DNA of 5,607 bases from Actinomycetota bacterium (GTDB lineage Bacteria > Actinomycetota > Acidimicrobiia > Spongiisociales > ZC4RG35), in the NCBI GenBank assembly GCA_022615295.1, contig JAKEHF010000007.1, positions 1-5,607 on the forward strand, read 5' to 3'. The stretch's first letter is position 1. Each line of letters opens with the position of its first letter. Below, one piece after another: positions 1-5,322 of the stretch. Made by a program: the position numbers and the translations under genes. Below the pieces are notes generated by a model. The model saw only the letters and a program-made list of their open reading frames with translations, did not search any database and had not been told where the DNA came from.

Positions 1-917
1 AGCTCGGGCCCCTTGATATTGAGGAAGTAGGAGCGCACGTCGGGGTTCCCGGTGATCTCGGAGACCTTCTGGGCGAGACTGTTGGCCACCGCCTTGGCGA
101 TCAGGGTCTTTCCACAGCCGGGAGGGCCATAGAGCAGGATCCCCTTGGGCGGGTCGAGCTCGTACTCCTTGAAGAGGTCGCGATACAGGTAGGGGAGCTC
201 CACGGTGTCCCGAATCTGCTCGATCTGGACGGCCAGACCACCGACGTGGTTGTAGGTGATGTCGGGGACCTCCTCGAGGACAAGCTCCTCCATCTCCGGA
301 CGCTCCATCTTCTCGTGGACAAGACCGGTCTTGGTGTCGATCCGGACGTAGTCCCCGGGACGGAGATAGACGTCGCTCATGATCTCCGACCTGCCCAGGA
401 CCCTCTCGTCGTCCCCGTGGCCCATGAGAACGACACGACCGTCGGGGAGTGCCTCCCTGACCCGGAGGACGTCACCGCTGGTCTCGAAGAAGCGGAAGTC
501 GATGATGTTGAAGGCCTCGTTGAGAAGGACCTCCTGGCCCACCTGGAGCATCTTGACCTCGACGTTGGGCTGGGCCGCGACGCGAAGCTTGCGGTTCCCG
601 GTGAGAATGTCGACAGAGCCGTCGGCGTTGGTCTGGAGAACGGTCCCGAAGTTGTTGGGGGGGGCGGTGAGCTTTTCCACTTCTTCCCTGAGTATCCCGA
701 GTTGCTCCCGCGCCTCCTCGAGCAGCTGGGAGAGCTTGTCGTTCTGGGTGACGGCGCGGTCGAGCCGATCCCGGGTGCGGCTCAGCTCGGCTTGCACCTC
801 TTCGACGTTGCCCGGGGCCTCGCGCAGACGGCGACGGAGATACGACACCTCCTCCTCGAGGGCCGCCGCCACCTTGCGAAGCTGGCTCACGTCTTCGGGT
901 GTGCGTCCTTCATCCAC
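1..917 (-). CDS. arc: Proteasome-associated AAA ATPase ARC/Mpa, N-terminal 305 residues (3' end outside window)
   Basis: ARC (called Mpa in mycobacteria) is a hexameric ring ATPase that recognises pupylated proteins, unfolds them and threads them into the 20S proteasome in the cytoplasm. Visible, in order: a charged coiled coil at about residues 11-85, which in the family binds Pup; tandem OB-fold region about 88-205; the LVLEEVPDITYNHVGGL junction at 212-228 that opens the AAA domain; Walker A GPPGCGKT at 264-271 followed by LIAKAVANSLA; and YFLNIKGPE at 297-305, just before the window edge. The family is usually near 590 residues, so roughly half is present; Walker B and the C-terminal proteasome-docking tail are not in view. 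GTG at 917 is chosen because AGGAGG lies 5 bases upstream and the coiled coil follows at once; the nearby ATG at 922 is in a frame that stops after 11 codons. Downstream genes would be expected to be dop, pup and the proteasome subunits (family knowledge, not seen). Confidence 0.95.
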   Translation of the reverse strand, partial: MDEGRTPEDVSQLRKVAAALEEEVSYLRRRLREAPGNVEEVQAELSRTRDRLDRAVTQNDKLSQLLEEAREQLGILREEVEKLTAPPNNFGTVLQTNADGSVDILTGNRKLRVAAQPNVEVKMLQVGQEVLLNEAFNIIDFRFFETSGDVLRVREALPDGRVVLMGHGDDERVLGRSEIMSDVYLRPGDYVRIDTKTGLVHEKMERPEMEELVLEEVPDITYNHVGGLAVQIEQIRDTVELPYLYRDLFKEYELDPPKGILLYGPPGCGKTLIAKAVANSLAQKVSEITGNPDVRSYFLNIKGPE

Positions 918-922
918 GGCAT

Positions 923-928
923 CCTCCT
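923..928 (-). promoter_or_regulatory. Shine-Dalgarno AGGAGG for arc
   Basis: AGGAGG on the minus strand ends 5 bases before the GTG at 917. It is the only perfect ribosome binding site noted in the window and it decides the arc start, because the competing ATG at 922 would sit directly against it. Confidence 0.8.
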
Positions 929-949
929 ACCTGACCGCCGCCTCTGGTC

Positions 950-955
950 AGTATA
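950..955 (-). promoter_or_regulatory. Possible -10 box of an arc promoter
   Basis: TATACT on the minus strand matches five of six positions of TATAAT and lies 32 bases before the arc start, with the ribosome binding site between. The hexamer 17 bases further upstream, GGATAA, is a poor -35. arc may therefore have its own promoter in addition to read-through from trmI. Tentative. Confidence 0.35.
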
Positions 956-1002
956 CGAACGGCTTCGGTTAGTTATCCGGGTTACTTGATAGTCCGCTGA
1001 AC

Positions 1003-1023
1003 CCCTTGGCTACCAGCCCAGGG
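1003..1023 (-). terminator. Hairpin downstream of trmI, possible weak terminator
   Basis: Two 9-base arms (1003-1011 and 1015-1023) pair with a single mismatch around a 3-base loop, starting 17 bases after the trmI stop. No T-tract follows on the minus strand, so this is not a textbook intrinsic terminator. It could attenuate read-through from trmI into arc or be an mRNA stability element. Confidence 0.35.
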
Positions 1024-1040
1024 TGACGCGAACCCGCCGA

Positions 1041-1835
1041 CTAGGAGACGGGTCTCGAGCGAGAACCGACCCTCCTCATGAACACGAGGAACCCGGTGTG
1101 ACCGATCATGGCGTGCTCGGGACGCACGCTTCGGCCATCTATGTTCCAGTCGCGGAGGAGGAACTCCTTGACCTCGATCTCTGCGAACGCCCCGGTTTCC
1201 CGTGCCGCAGACACGGTCTCGGACAGCTGGGGGACGGTGGGCAGGTAGCAGCAGAGGACCCCACCGGTGGGCTGATGTCGTGCCGCCTCGGCGATCACCG
1301 GGGCCGGCTCGGGGAGGTCGAGGACGATCCTCTCCGGTCTCAGACCAGAGACCACCTCGGTCACGTCACCGACCAACAGCTCCACGTTGGGCGGGACCGA
1401 GCCGAACCATCGCTCGATGGCCTTCCGGGCGTGGGCGGCGTGGTCGTCACGCCGCTCGACGCTGACCACCCGACCCGTGGGCCCGACCGCTCTCGCCAAC
1501 CCCAGGGTCAGTGCCCCCGACCCGGTGCCGGCCTCGAGGACTGTCATCCCAGCACCGATGTCGCCCCAGACCAGGATCGGACCCAGGTCCTTTGGGTAGA
1601 CGACCTGGGCGCCGCGTTTCATCTTGAGCACGTAGTCGGCCAGCCGGGGCCGGATGAGGAGCATCTCCACCCCGCTGCTCGCCTCGACCCAGGTGCCGTC
1701 CTCGGCGCCGATCAGGGCCTCGTGCGGTATCGACCCCTGGTGGAACTGAAATGTGCGCCCACGCTCGAGACGGAGGAGGAAGTGTCTGCCCTTGGGATCA
1801 ACGAGGAGCGCCGGATCCCCCTCTGTGAACGTCAT
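1041..1835 (-). CDS. trmI: tRNA (adenine-58-N1)-methyltransferase TrmI
   Basis: A class I SAM-dependent enzyme that methylates N1 of adenine 58 in the T-loop of tRNA, acting as a homotetramer in the family. The 264 residues match the usual bacterial length. Seen: N-terminal beta domain with FHQGSIPHEALIG (31-43); the family signature MKRGAQVVYPKDLGPI (72-87); SAM motif I EAGTGSG (101-107); VSVERR (124-129), whose Glu should bind the SAM ribose; GDVTE (156-160); the catalytic Asp173 in LDLPEP (172-177); and the C-terminal RPEHAMIGHTGFLVF (238-252). The residue after DLPEP is Ala, where the family commonly has Trp (DLPEPW). Its ATG overlaps the stop of the upstream 32-residue gene in an ATGA, and no good ribosome binding site precedes it, which suggests coupled translation. 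trmI upstream of arc/mpa is a conserved actinobacterial neighbourhood. Confidence 0.93.
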   Translation of the reverse strand: MTFTEGDPALLVDPKGRHFLLRLERGRTFQFHQGSIPHEALIGAEDGTWVEASSGVEMLLIRPRLADYVLKMKRGAQVVYPKDLGPILVWGDIGAGMTVLEAGTGSGALTLGLARAVGPTGRVVSVERRDDHAAHARKAIERWFGSVPPNVELLVGDVTEVVSGLRPERIVLDLPEPAPVIAEAARHQPTGGVLCCYLPTVPQLSETVSAARETGAFAEIEVKEFLLRDWNIDGRSVRPEHAMIGHTGFLVFMRRVGSRSRPVS

Positions 1836-1930
1836 CTGAAGAAGGTGGCGGCGGTGAGGCCGAGCAGACCGATGACCATTGCCACGACGATCACCCAGAT
1901 CACGACCCGGACGAATCTCTTGCTCTGCAT
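1832..1930 (-). CDS. 32-residue single-pass membrane peptide coupled to trmI
   Basis: Encodes a 32-residue peptide: a basic N-terminus (MQSKRFVR) and then one hydrophobic segment, about residues 9-30, that should span the membrane with the N-terminus inside by the positive-inside rule. Its TGA overlaps the trmI ATG as ATGA, and trmI lacks a ribosome binding site of its own, so translation of this peptide probably delivers ribosomes to trmI. That overlap is the main evidence that the ORF is real. The ATG at 1930 is preceded only by a weak purine run (GAGAAG) touching the start. The frame stays open further upstream, but a longer form would run over the start of the divergent gene at 1983, so the short form is preferred. 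I do not recognise a family; a leader peptide role or a free-standing small membrane protein are both possible. Confidence 0.6.
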   Translation of the reverse strand: MQSKRFVRVVIWVIVVAMVIGLLGLTAATFFR

Positions 1931-1957
1931 CTTCTCGTTAGGGTTCGGGCGGGAGTA

Positions 1958-1983
1958 ACGGTAGAAGACGGCACGGTAGAAGA
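1958..1983 (+). repeat. 11-bp direct repeat in the divergent gap
   Basis: ACGGTAGAAGA occurs at 1958-1968 and again at 1973-1983, with a 15-base period. The second copy ends on the A of the ATG at 1985-1983. The 52-bp gap 1931-1982 contains no convincing -35/-10 pair, so this repeat is its most structured element; it may be a regulator site or chance. Confidence 0.45.
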
Positions 1984-2252
1984 TGGCGAAACTCACGGAC
2001 AGAATCCTCAAGAGGGCGCTGGGGTCCTCGGACATCCGGCTCGAGGCTCGCCGCCGCACGATGCGTGGTCTCCGAGACAGCGACGACCGCCAGCTCTACA
2101 TAGGGCTCGCCCTCGCCGCCCTTTCGTATCTGAGGAGGACCGCCCCCCGCCGCCAACTCGTTTATCGCCGTGAGCTGCGGGAAGACGCCGCCCTCGTCAT
2201 CTATCACAAGAGCTCCACGGACCCCCGTTTGGAGATAGTCCGGCGCAAGTAG
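1983..2252 (+). CDS. 89-residue charged protein of unknown function
   Basis: I do not recognise this gene. The product is strongly basic and charged, with an Arg-rich N-terminal half (LEARRRTMRGL, 20-30), a short hydrophobic stretch at 39-50 (YIGLALAALSYL) too short for a confident membrane span, and a C-terminal half with the look of a small beta structure (RQLVYRRELREDAALVIYH, 57-75). Codons mostly end in G or C like the clear genes nearby, which supports coding; the antisense frame over the same bases does not look like a protein. The ATG has no clear Shine-Dalgarno, only GGTAGAAG directly before it. It is transcribed away from the trmI block across a 52-bp gap, and a 52-bp palindromic element begins 20 bases after its stop. 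Confidence 0.65.
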   Translation: MAKLTDRILKRALGSSDIRLEARRRTMRGLRDSDDRQLYIGLALAALSYLRRTAPRRQLVYRRELREDAALVIYHKSSTDPRLEIVRRK

Positions 2253-2272
2253 GGGTTCTGCTGGTCAACTGA

Positions 2273-2324
2273 CCGTTCTGTGAAGATCTGCCGGGGCTAT
2301 ATACGTGAAGATCTTCACAGAACG
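2273..2324. repeat. 52-bp palindromic element, copy A
   Basis: Perfect 15-bp inverted repeat, CGTTCTGTGAAGATC at 2274-2288 and its complement at 2310-2324, around a 21-base centre. The right part also contains a complete 14-base palindrome, GTGAAGATCTTCAC (2305-2318), and the left arm repeats its first ten bases (2280-2289). Copy B at 3315-3366 matches 51 of 52 bases (A at 2303 against G at 3345), including the non-paired centre. It lies just downstream of the 89-residue gene and upstream of the nuclease gene. As RNA it would fold into a long hairpin, but no T-tract follows. Confidence 0.97.
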
Positions 2325-2355
2325 AGTCGGAACCACCGCTCGCCACAGAAGGGGG

Positions 2356-2385
2356 TTGAAGGCCGGGCCTGTCCTCGCAGATTAT
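2356..2385 (+). promoter_or_regulatory. Weak candidate promoter for the nuclease gene
   Basis: TTGAAG (2356-2361) and GATTAT (2380-2385) are separated by 18 bases, each matching four of six consensus positions, and end 5 bases before the ATG at 2391. If used, the transcript would have almost no leader. Low confidence; these 66 bases between repeat copy A and the gene hold nothing else I can identify. Confidence 0.22.
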
Positions 2386-2390
2386 GGGGT

Positions 2391-3302
2391 ATGGGTTGGG
2401 ACCAGGAGATAAGAGAGCTAGCCAGAGCCCATCACGGGCACGTCGATAGGGCATCGGCGCTCTCGTTGGGCGCAACCGAGGAGACGATCAGGTGGCAGAT
2501 CCTTATGTCACGCTGGCGGTCGGTGCACCCGGGGGTCTACGACCTCAACGTCACGCCCCCATCGTGGGAGGGGCGCCTATATGCCGCGGTGCTGGCGGCG
2601 GGGGCGGATGCCCTCGCCTCCCATCGGTCGGCTCTGAGACTCTGGGGTGTGGAGCTGACACAAACTCAGTTGGTGGAGCTTACGGTTCCCTACGATGACC
2701 GACCCGTTCCCGAGGGCGCGATCGTCCACCGCACGCGGCGTCGCGTTGAAGCGGCGGAAGTGGCGGGGATTCCTGTGACATCGGTTGAGCGCACCCTGCT
2801 CGACGTTGCGGCTCTCCTGCCTGTCACGGCGCTAGAGAGAACCTGTGCGGCGGCGATTCGTCAGGGCATCACCGACGGCGACCGGGTAGCTCGGCATATC
2901 GGCACCTATGGCGGTCGTGGCGTCAGGGGCACGAGGAAGCTCCGTTCCGTGCTGGCCATGGTGGCTGACGAGGCACTGGGGAGTAGCGCCGAGATCAGAT
3001 TCGCCCAACTGCTGCGACGTGCGGCCATCCCCCAGCCGGTACCGCAGCTCCAGATCGCCCTCGGCGACGGACGACACGTCTATCCCGACTTTGCCTGGCC
3101 AGATTTGAGAAAGATCGTGGAGATCGACGGTCACGACGCGCACTCCACGCCCGAACGGCTCCACGACGATCTCGTCCGCCAGAATCTCCTTCTCGATCTC
3201 GGCTGGGAGATGAGACGTTTCAGCGCCAGACGGGTCCGTCGCAACCCCGAGGAGGTACTGGCTGAGGTTCGCCGATTCCTGACCAACCTCAAGCAGCCCT
3301 GA
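2391..3302 (+). CDS. AbiEi-like winged helix fused to DUF559/Vsr-type endonuclease domain
   Basis: A 303-residue protein of a type common in actinobacteria. Residues about 5-50 form the AbiEi antitoxin-type winged helix (LARAHHGHVDRASALSLGAT, then SRWRSVHPGVY). Residues 60-165 are the AbiEi-associated middle region with its hallmark GIPVTSVERTLLDVAAL (126-142). Residues about 197-300 are the DUF559 domain of the PD-(D/E)XK/Vsr-like nuclease fold: Glu201, Asp233 in YPDFAWP, Glu244 and Asp246 in VEIDG, then His251, and a closing helix. The putative active-site residues look intact. ATG 2391 is chosen because the family begins close to this helix; an in-frame GTG at 2280 lies inside the repeat. 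The gene uses ATA, AGA, CTA, TTG and TCA codons that are scarce in neighbours, and is bracketed by near-identical 52-bp elements, so it may have been acquired. No AbiEii toxin partner is adjacent. Its biological role and substrate are unknown. Confidence 0.85.
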   Translation: MGWDQEIRELARAHHGHVDRASALSLGATEETIRWQILMSRWRSVHPGVYDLNVTPPSWEGRLYAAVLAAGADALASHRSALRLWGVELTQTQLVELTVPYDDRPVPEGAIVHRTRRRVEAAEVAGIPVTSVERTLLDVAALLPVTALERTCAAAIRQGITDGDRVARHIGTYGGRGVRGTRKLRSVLAMVADEALGSSAEIRFAQLLRRAAIPQPVPQLQIALGDGRHVYPDFAWPDLRKIVEIDGHDAHSTPERLHDDLVRQNLLLDLGWEMRRFSARRVRRNPEEVLAEVRRFLTNLKQP

Positions 3303-3314
3303 CGACCCCCAACT

Positions 3315-3366
3315 CCGTTCTGTGAAGATCTGCCGGGGCTATATGCGTGAAGATCTTCACAGAACG
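3315..3366. repeat. 52-bp palindromic element, copy B
   Basis: Same orientation and same structure as copy A: 15-bp arms at 3316-3330 and 3352-3366, 21-base centre, and the internal palindrome GTGAAGATCTTCAC at 3347-3360. It occupies the gap between the convergent nuclease gene (stop 12 bases away) and the leftward 64-residue gene (stop 3 bases away), the usual place for a bidirectional terminator, although no T-tract follows on either strand. Outside the 52 bases the flanks of the two copies do not match and no target duplication is visible. Confidence 0.97.
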
Positions 3367-3369
3367 GGG

Positions 3370-3564
3370 CTAGACCCGGTAGACCTCCACCACCGTCTTG
3401 TTCCGGCCGCCACGACGTCGGCCGACCACGAAGGCGGTGATCACCACGCCGGCGACCAGGGCCGCACCCCACATCCCCTTGTTCTTGGCGACGCGCTTGG
3501 TGTCCTCGACGGCGCCGATCAGCTCCCGCGCCTTCGCCTCGATGTCGGCCCTGCTGATCGTCAC
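3370..3564 (-). CDS. 64-residue single-pass membrane protein
   Basis: Starts with GTG at 3564, whose first three bases overlap the stop of the Holin-X gene as GTGA, so the two are translationally coupled. The product has an amphipathic, charged N-terminal helix (ADIEAKARELIGAVEDTKRV, 6-25), one membrane segment at about 31-48 (MWGAALVAGVVITAFVVG) and an Arg-rich cytoplasmic tail, RRRGGR, ending in KTVVEVYRV. Similar small proteins with a GRRRG...TVVEV tail sit beside Holin-X genes in actinobacteria from my recollection; their function is not known to me. The N-terminal helix loosely recalls DUF3618 but lacks its TR-x-x-L signature, so I do not assign that family. The longer reading frame upstream is rejected because it overlaps the whole end of the Holin-X gene. 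Confidence 0.75.
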   Translation of the reverse strand: MTISRADIEAKARELIGAVEDTKRVAKNKGMWGAALVAGVVITAFVVGRRRGGRNKTVVEVYRV

Positions 3565-3887
3565 TCCGGACCAGCCTCCCCACCACGCTCCAGCGCCGCC
3601 TGGATCCGCCAACCGATCACACCGGCGACGACCAGGGCGCTCGCCGCGGTGATGGCTCGGGCGAGCACCACCCACCACTCCCCCTCGGGCAGCCACATCC
3701 TGAGACCCGAGTAGAGACCGAGCACAAGCAGGAAGACCCCGGTCGCCATCACCATCGAGCCGCCGATCCCCATGCCGGCCTGTTTCCCCAGCTTCTTGGC
3801 CGGTTCGAGCGTCTCCTGGCGTAGGTACTCCCGCGACATGTCGTACAGCTCGGTGGCGATCTGAGGGATCTCCCGGGGATTGGACAT
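3561..3887 (-). CDS. Holin-X family (holin superfamily III) two-helix membrane protein
   Basis: A 108-residue protein with the layout of the actinobacterial Holin-X/Phage_holin_3_6 family: a charged N-terminal helix (IPQIATELYDMSREYLRQET, 7-26), a Lys-rich turn (PAKKLGKQ), a first membrane segment at about 36-60, a short loop with EGEWWVV, a second segment at about 72-92 and an acidic C-terminal tail. The family name reflects distant resemblance to phage holins; in chromosomes such as this the proteins are usually not part of a prophage, and nothing phage-like surrounds it. ATG 3887 is preferred over the in-frame TTG at 3905: neither has a ribosome binding site, but TAGATT lies 8 bases upstream of the ATG, which fits a leaderless mRNA. 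First gene of a two-gene operon with the 64-residue protein. Confidence 0.82.
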   Translation of the reverse strand: MSNPREIPQIATELYDMSREYLRQETLEPAKKLGKQAGMGIGGSMVMATGVFLLVLGLYSGLRMWLPEGEWWVVLARAITAASALVVAGVIGWRIQAALERGGEAGPE

Positions 3888-3895
3888 GTGCCGGG

Positions 3896-3901
3896 AATCT
3901 A
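3896..3901 (-). promoter_or_regulatory. Possible -10 box for leaderless Holin-X transcript
   Basis: TAGATT on the minus strand fits the TAnnnT pattern and ends 8 bases before the ATG at 3887, so transcription could begin at or next to the start codon. The -35 side is weak. Confidence 0.4.
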
Positions 3902-3909
3902 ACAAGGCC

Positions 3910-3937
3910 TGGACAGGGCGCCAGGCGAAGTTATGGT
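3910..3937 (+). promoter_or_regulatory. Promoter for the MFS gene, probably leaderless
   Basis: TGGACA (3910-3915, five of six to TTGACA), 16-base spacer, TATGGT (3932-3937), then 8 bases to the GTG at 3946. There is no Shine-Dalgarno before that GTG, so a leaderless transcript starting at the codon is the simplest reading. The site shares the 58-bp gap with the opposite-facing Holin-X -10 box; the two promoters interleave. Confidence 0.5.
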
Positions 3938-3945
3938 GCCAGCAC

Positions 3946-5319
3946 GTGGATTTCGTAGCCTCCCTACGCTCCCTGGGTCCGCGTTATCTGGCCCTATGGG
4001 TCGGGCAGACCGTCAGCCAGTTCGGCACGTATGTGGCGGTTTTCACCATCCCGCTCCTCATCAAGTTCATCCAGGAGAGCCGGGGCAGCGAGTCGACGCT
4101 CGACTTCTCCATCGCGTATGCCTTGGAGCTGGTCCCCACCTTCTTCGTCGGTCTGGTGGGCGGGGTCCTCCTCGACCGATGGCATCTGCGGCCGGTGATG
4201 GTCGCCACCAATCTCCTCCGCGCCTGCGCCTTCTTCTATCTCTCCTCCGAGGTGGGCAACTTCGGCACCGGCACCGTGTTCGCCATGGCCTTCCTCGTCG
4301 GATCGATGGCGACGCTGTTCGACGGCGCCCTCTACTCGATGATCCCCTCGCTGGTCGAGGAGGACCAGTTGGCCAATGCCAACGCCCTCGTCACCATGAG
4401 CATCCAGGCGAACTTCGCCCTGGGACCGGTCTTCGGCGGGGTGCTCGCCGCGGTATTCGCCGGCCCCGAGGTGGGTCTCTTCCTCACCGGTGTCACCTTC
4501 ATCATCGCCGCCATCTGCCTCAATTGGGTGGGGAGGGTCCCCCATCATCGCGATCCGGCCGACGAGCGAGCCCCTTTCCTCACCGAGGCGATCAACGGGA
4601 TCCGTTACATCTGGGCCGAGCCCCGCCTCCGTGTGACGACCATCGCCTCCGCTGTCCCCAACTTCGTGATCGGCTTCATCGAGGCCACCTTCCTCGTCCT
4701 CTTCCTCGACGTCCTGCTCGTCCCGGGCACAACTGAGGCGGGTCTGATGCTGAGCGCTATGGGCGTCGGCGGTGTCTGCGGAGCCCTTGTCGCCCCGGCG
4801 ATCACCCGACACTTGGGACAGGGCAGGACCATGGTGCTGGGGATGGCGGTCGCCGGCCTCGGTCTCTTCGCCGTGATGTTCACCACCTACGGACTCCTCG
4901 CCCTGGCCCTCCAGGTGGGTTGGATGATCGGCATCTCCGTCATCAACATCCCCCTGGCCACCATCCGCCAGCACTACTCCTCGGAGTCGATGCGGGGGCG
5001 TGTCATCTCGGCCAGCCGCGCCCTGGGCTGGGCGACCCTCCCCCTGGGCGCCCTGATCGGCGGATGGCTGGGCGCCACCGAGAGCACCTATCCATGGGTC
5101 GCCCGCTCCTTCCCCATACTCCTGATGGCCACCTCGCTCTGGCTGTTCACCACGGTCATCTGGTCCGACACCTTCGAACCGGGATACACCCCGGACTCGG
5201 GGGCGTCATGGCTGGGGCGGATGATGCGGCGAGTCGAGCCACCCACCGTGGCGGATCCCGTGGAGGTCGACATCACCGACTCCGAGGTGGCTCACCCCTC
5301 CGGCGAAGCGACGTCGTGA
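3946..5319 (+). CDS. Major facilitator superfamily transporter, MFS_3/EntS-like exporter type
   Basis: A 457-residue inner-membrane transporter, normal length for a 12-helix MFS protein; the likely role is proton-driven export of a small molecule, substrate unknown. Seen: first helix about 13-40 (LALWVGQTVSQFG, typical of the MFS_3 group); motif A GGVLLDRWHLRP (72-83) between helices 2 and 3; FALGPVFGGVL (157-167) in helix 5; a hydrophilic central loop 196-215; and RGRVISASRALGWATLPLGALIGG (350-373), the matching signature in the second half. The C-terminal 45 residues are acidic, cytoplasmic and dispensable-looking. GTG 3946 is chosen because it begins just before helix 1 and follows a promoter by 8 bases; the frame is open back to 3880, but that would overlap the divergent Holin-X gene. 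No regulator gene is adjacent. Confidence 0.9.
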   Translation: MDFVASLRSLGPRYLALWVGQTVSQFGTYVAVFTIPLLIKFIQESRGSESTLDFSIAYALELVPTFFVGLVGGVLLDRWHLRPVMVATNLLRACAFFYLSSEVGNFGTGTVFAMAFLVGSMATLFDGALYSMIPSLVEEDQLANANALVTMSIQANFALGPVFGGVLAAVFAGPEVGLFLTGVTFIIAAICLNWVGRVPHHRDPADERAPFLTEAINGIRYIWAEPRLRVTTIASAVPNFVIGFIEATFLVLFLDVLLVPGTTEAGLMLSAMGVGGVCGALVAPAITRHLGQGRTMVLGMAVAGLGLFAVMFTTYGLLALALQVGWMIGISVINIPLATIRQHYSSESMRGRVISASRALGWATLPLGALIGGWLGATESTYPWVARSFPILLMATSLWLFTTVIWSDTFEPGYTPDSGASWLGRMMRRVEPPTVADPVEVDITDSEVAHPSGEATS

Positions 5320-5322
5320 CCC

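Noticed and set aside
246..989. Long plus-strand ORF opposite arc
   Set aside because: It is the complement of the arc coding frame in GC-rich DNA; its translation is low-complexity and matches nothing, while the minus frame has Walker A and full ARC signatures.
1023..1958. 311-codon plus-strand ORF opposite trmI
   Set aside because: Antisense shadow; the minus frame encodes TrmI with all its motifs.
2280..2390. Upstream GTG start that would extend the nuclease by 37 residues
   Set aside because: The GTG lies inside the palindromic element and the extra residues, rich in Arg and Pro, do not resemble the family N-terminus, which begins at the ATG 2391.
2197..2475. Two minus-strand ORFs (here and at 3131-3586) that share the peptide CEDLH-YSPGRSSQNG
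   Set aside because: The shared peptide is only the translation of the 52-bp repeat; neither frame looks coding and both overlap real plus-strand genes.
2273..3366. CRISPR array or transposon with terminal inverted repeats
   Set aside because: Only two repeat copies, 990 bases apart, with a coding gene between; the copies are direct rather than inverted, there is no transposase and no target-site duplication at 2262-2272 versus 3367-3377.
3370..3696. Longer, 108-codon form of the 64-residue gene
   Set aside because: The extra N-terminal part is the out-of-frame reading of the Holin-X coding region; the GTG at 3564 with the GTGA overlap is the natural start.
3370..3887. Prophage remnant, suggested by the Holin-X hit
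   Set aside because: Holin-X proteins are common chromosomal membrane proteins in actinobacteria, and no endolysin, structural or integrase gene is nearby.
3994..4974. 326-codon minus-strand ORF opposite the MFS gene
   Set aside because: Asp/Glu/Gly/His-rich nonsense typical of the antisense of hydrophobic helices; the plus frame is a clear transporter.
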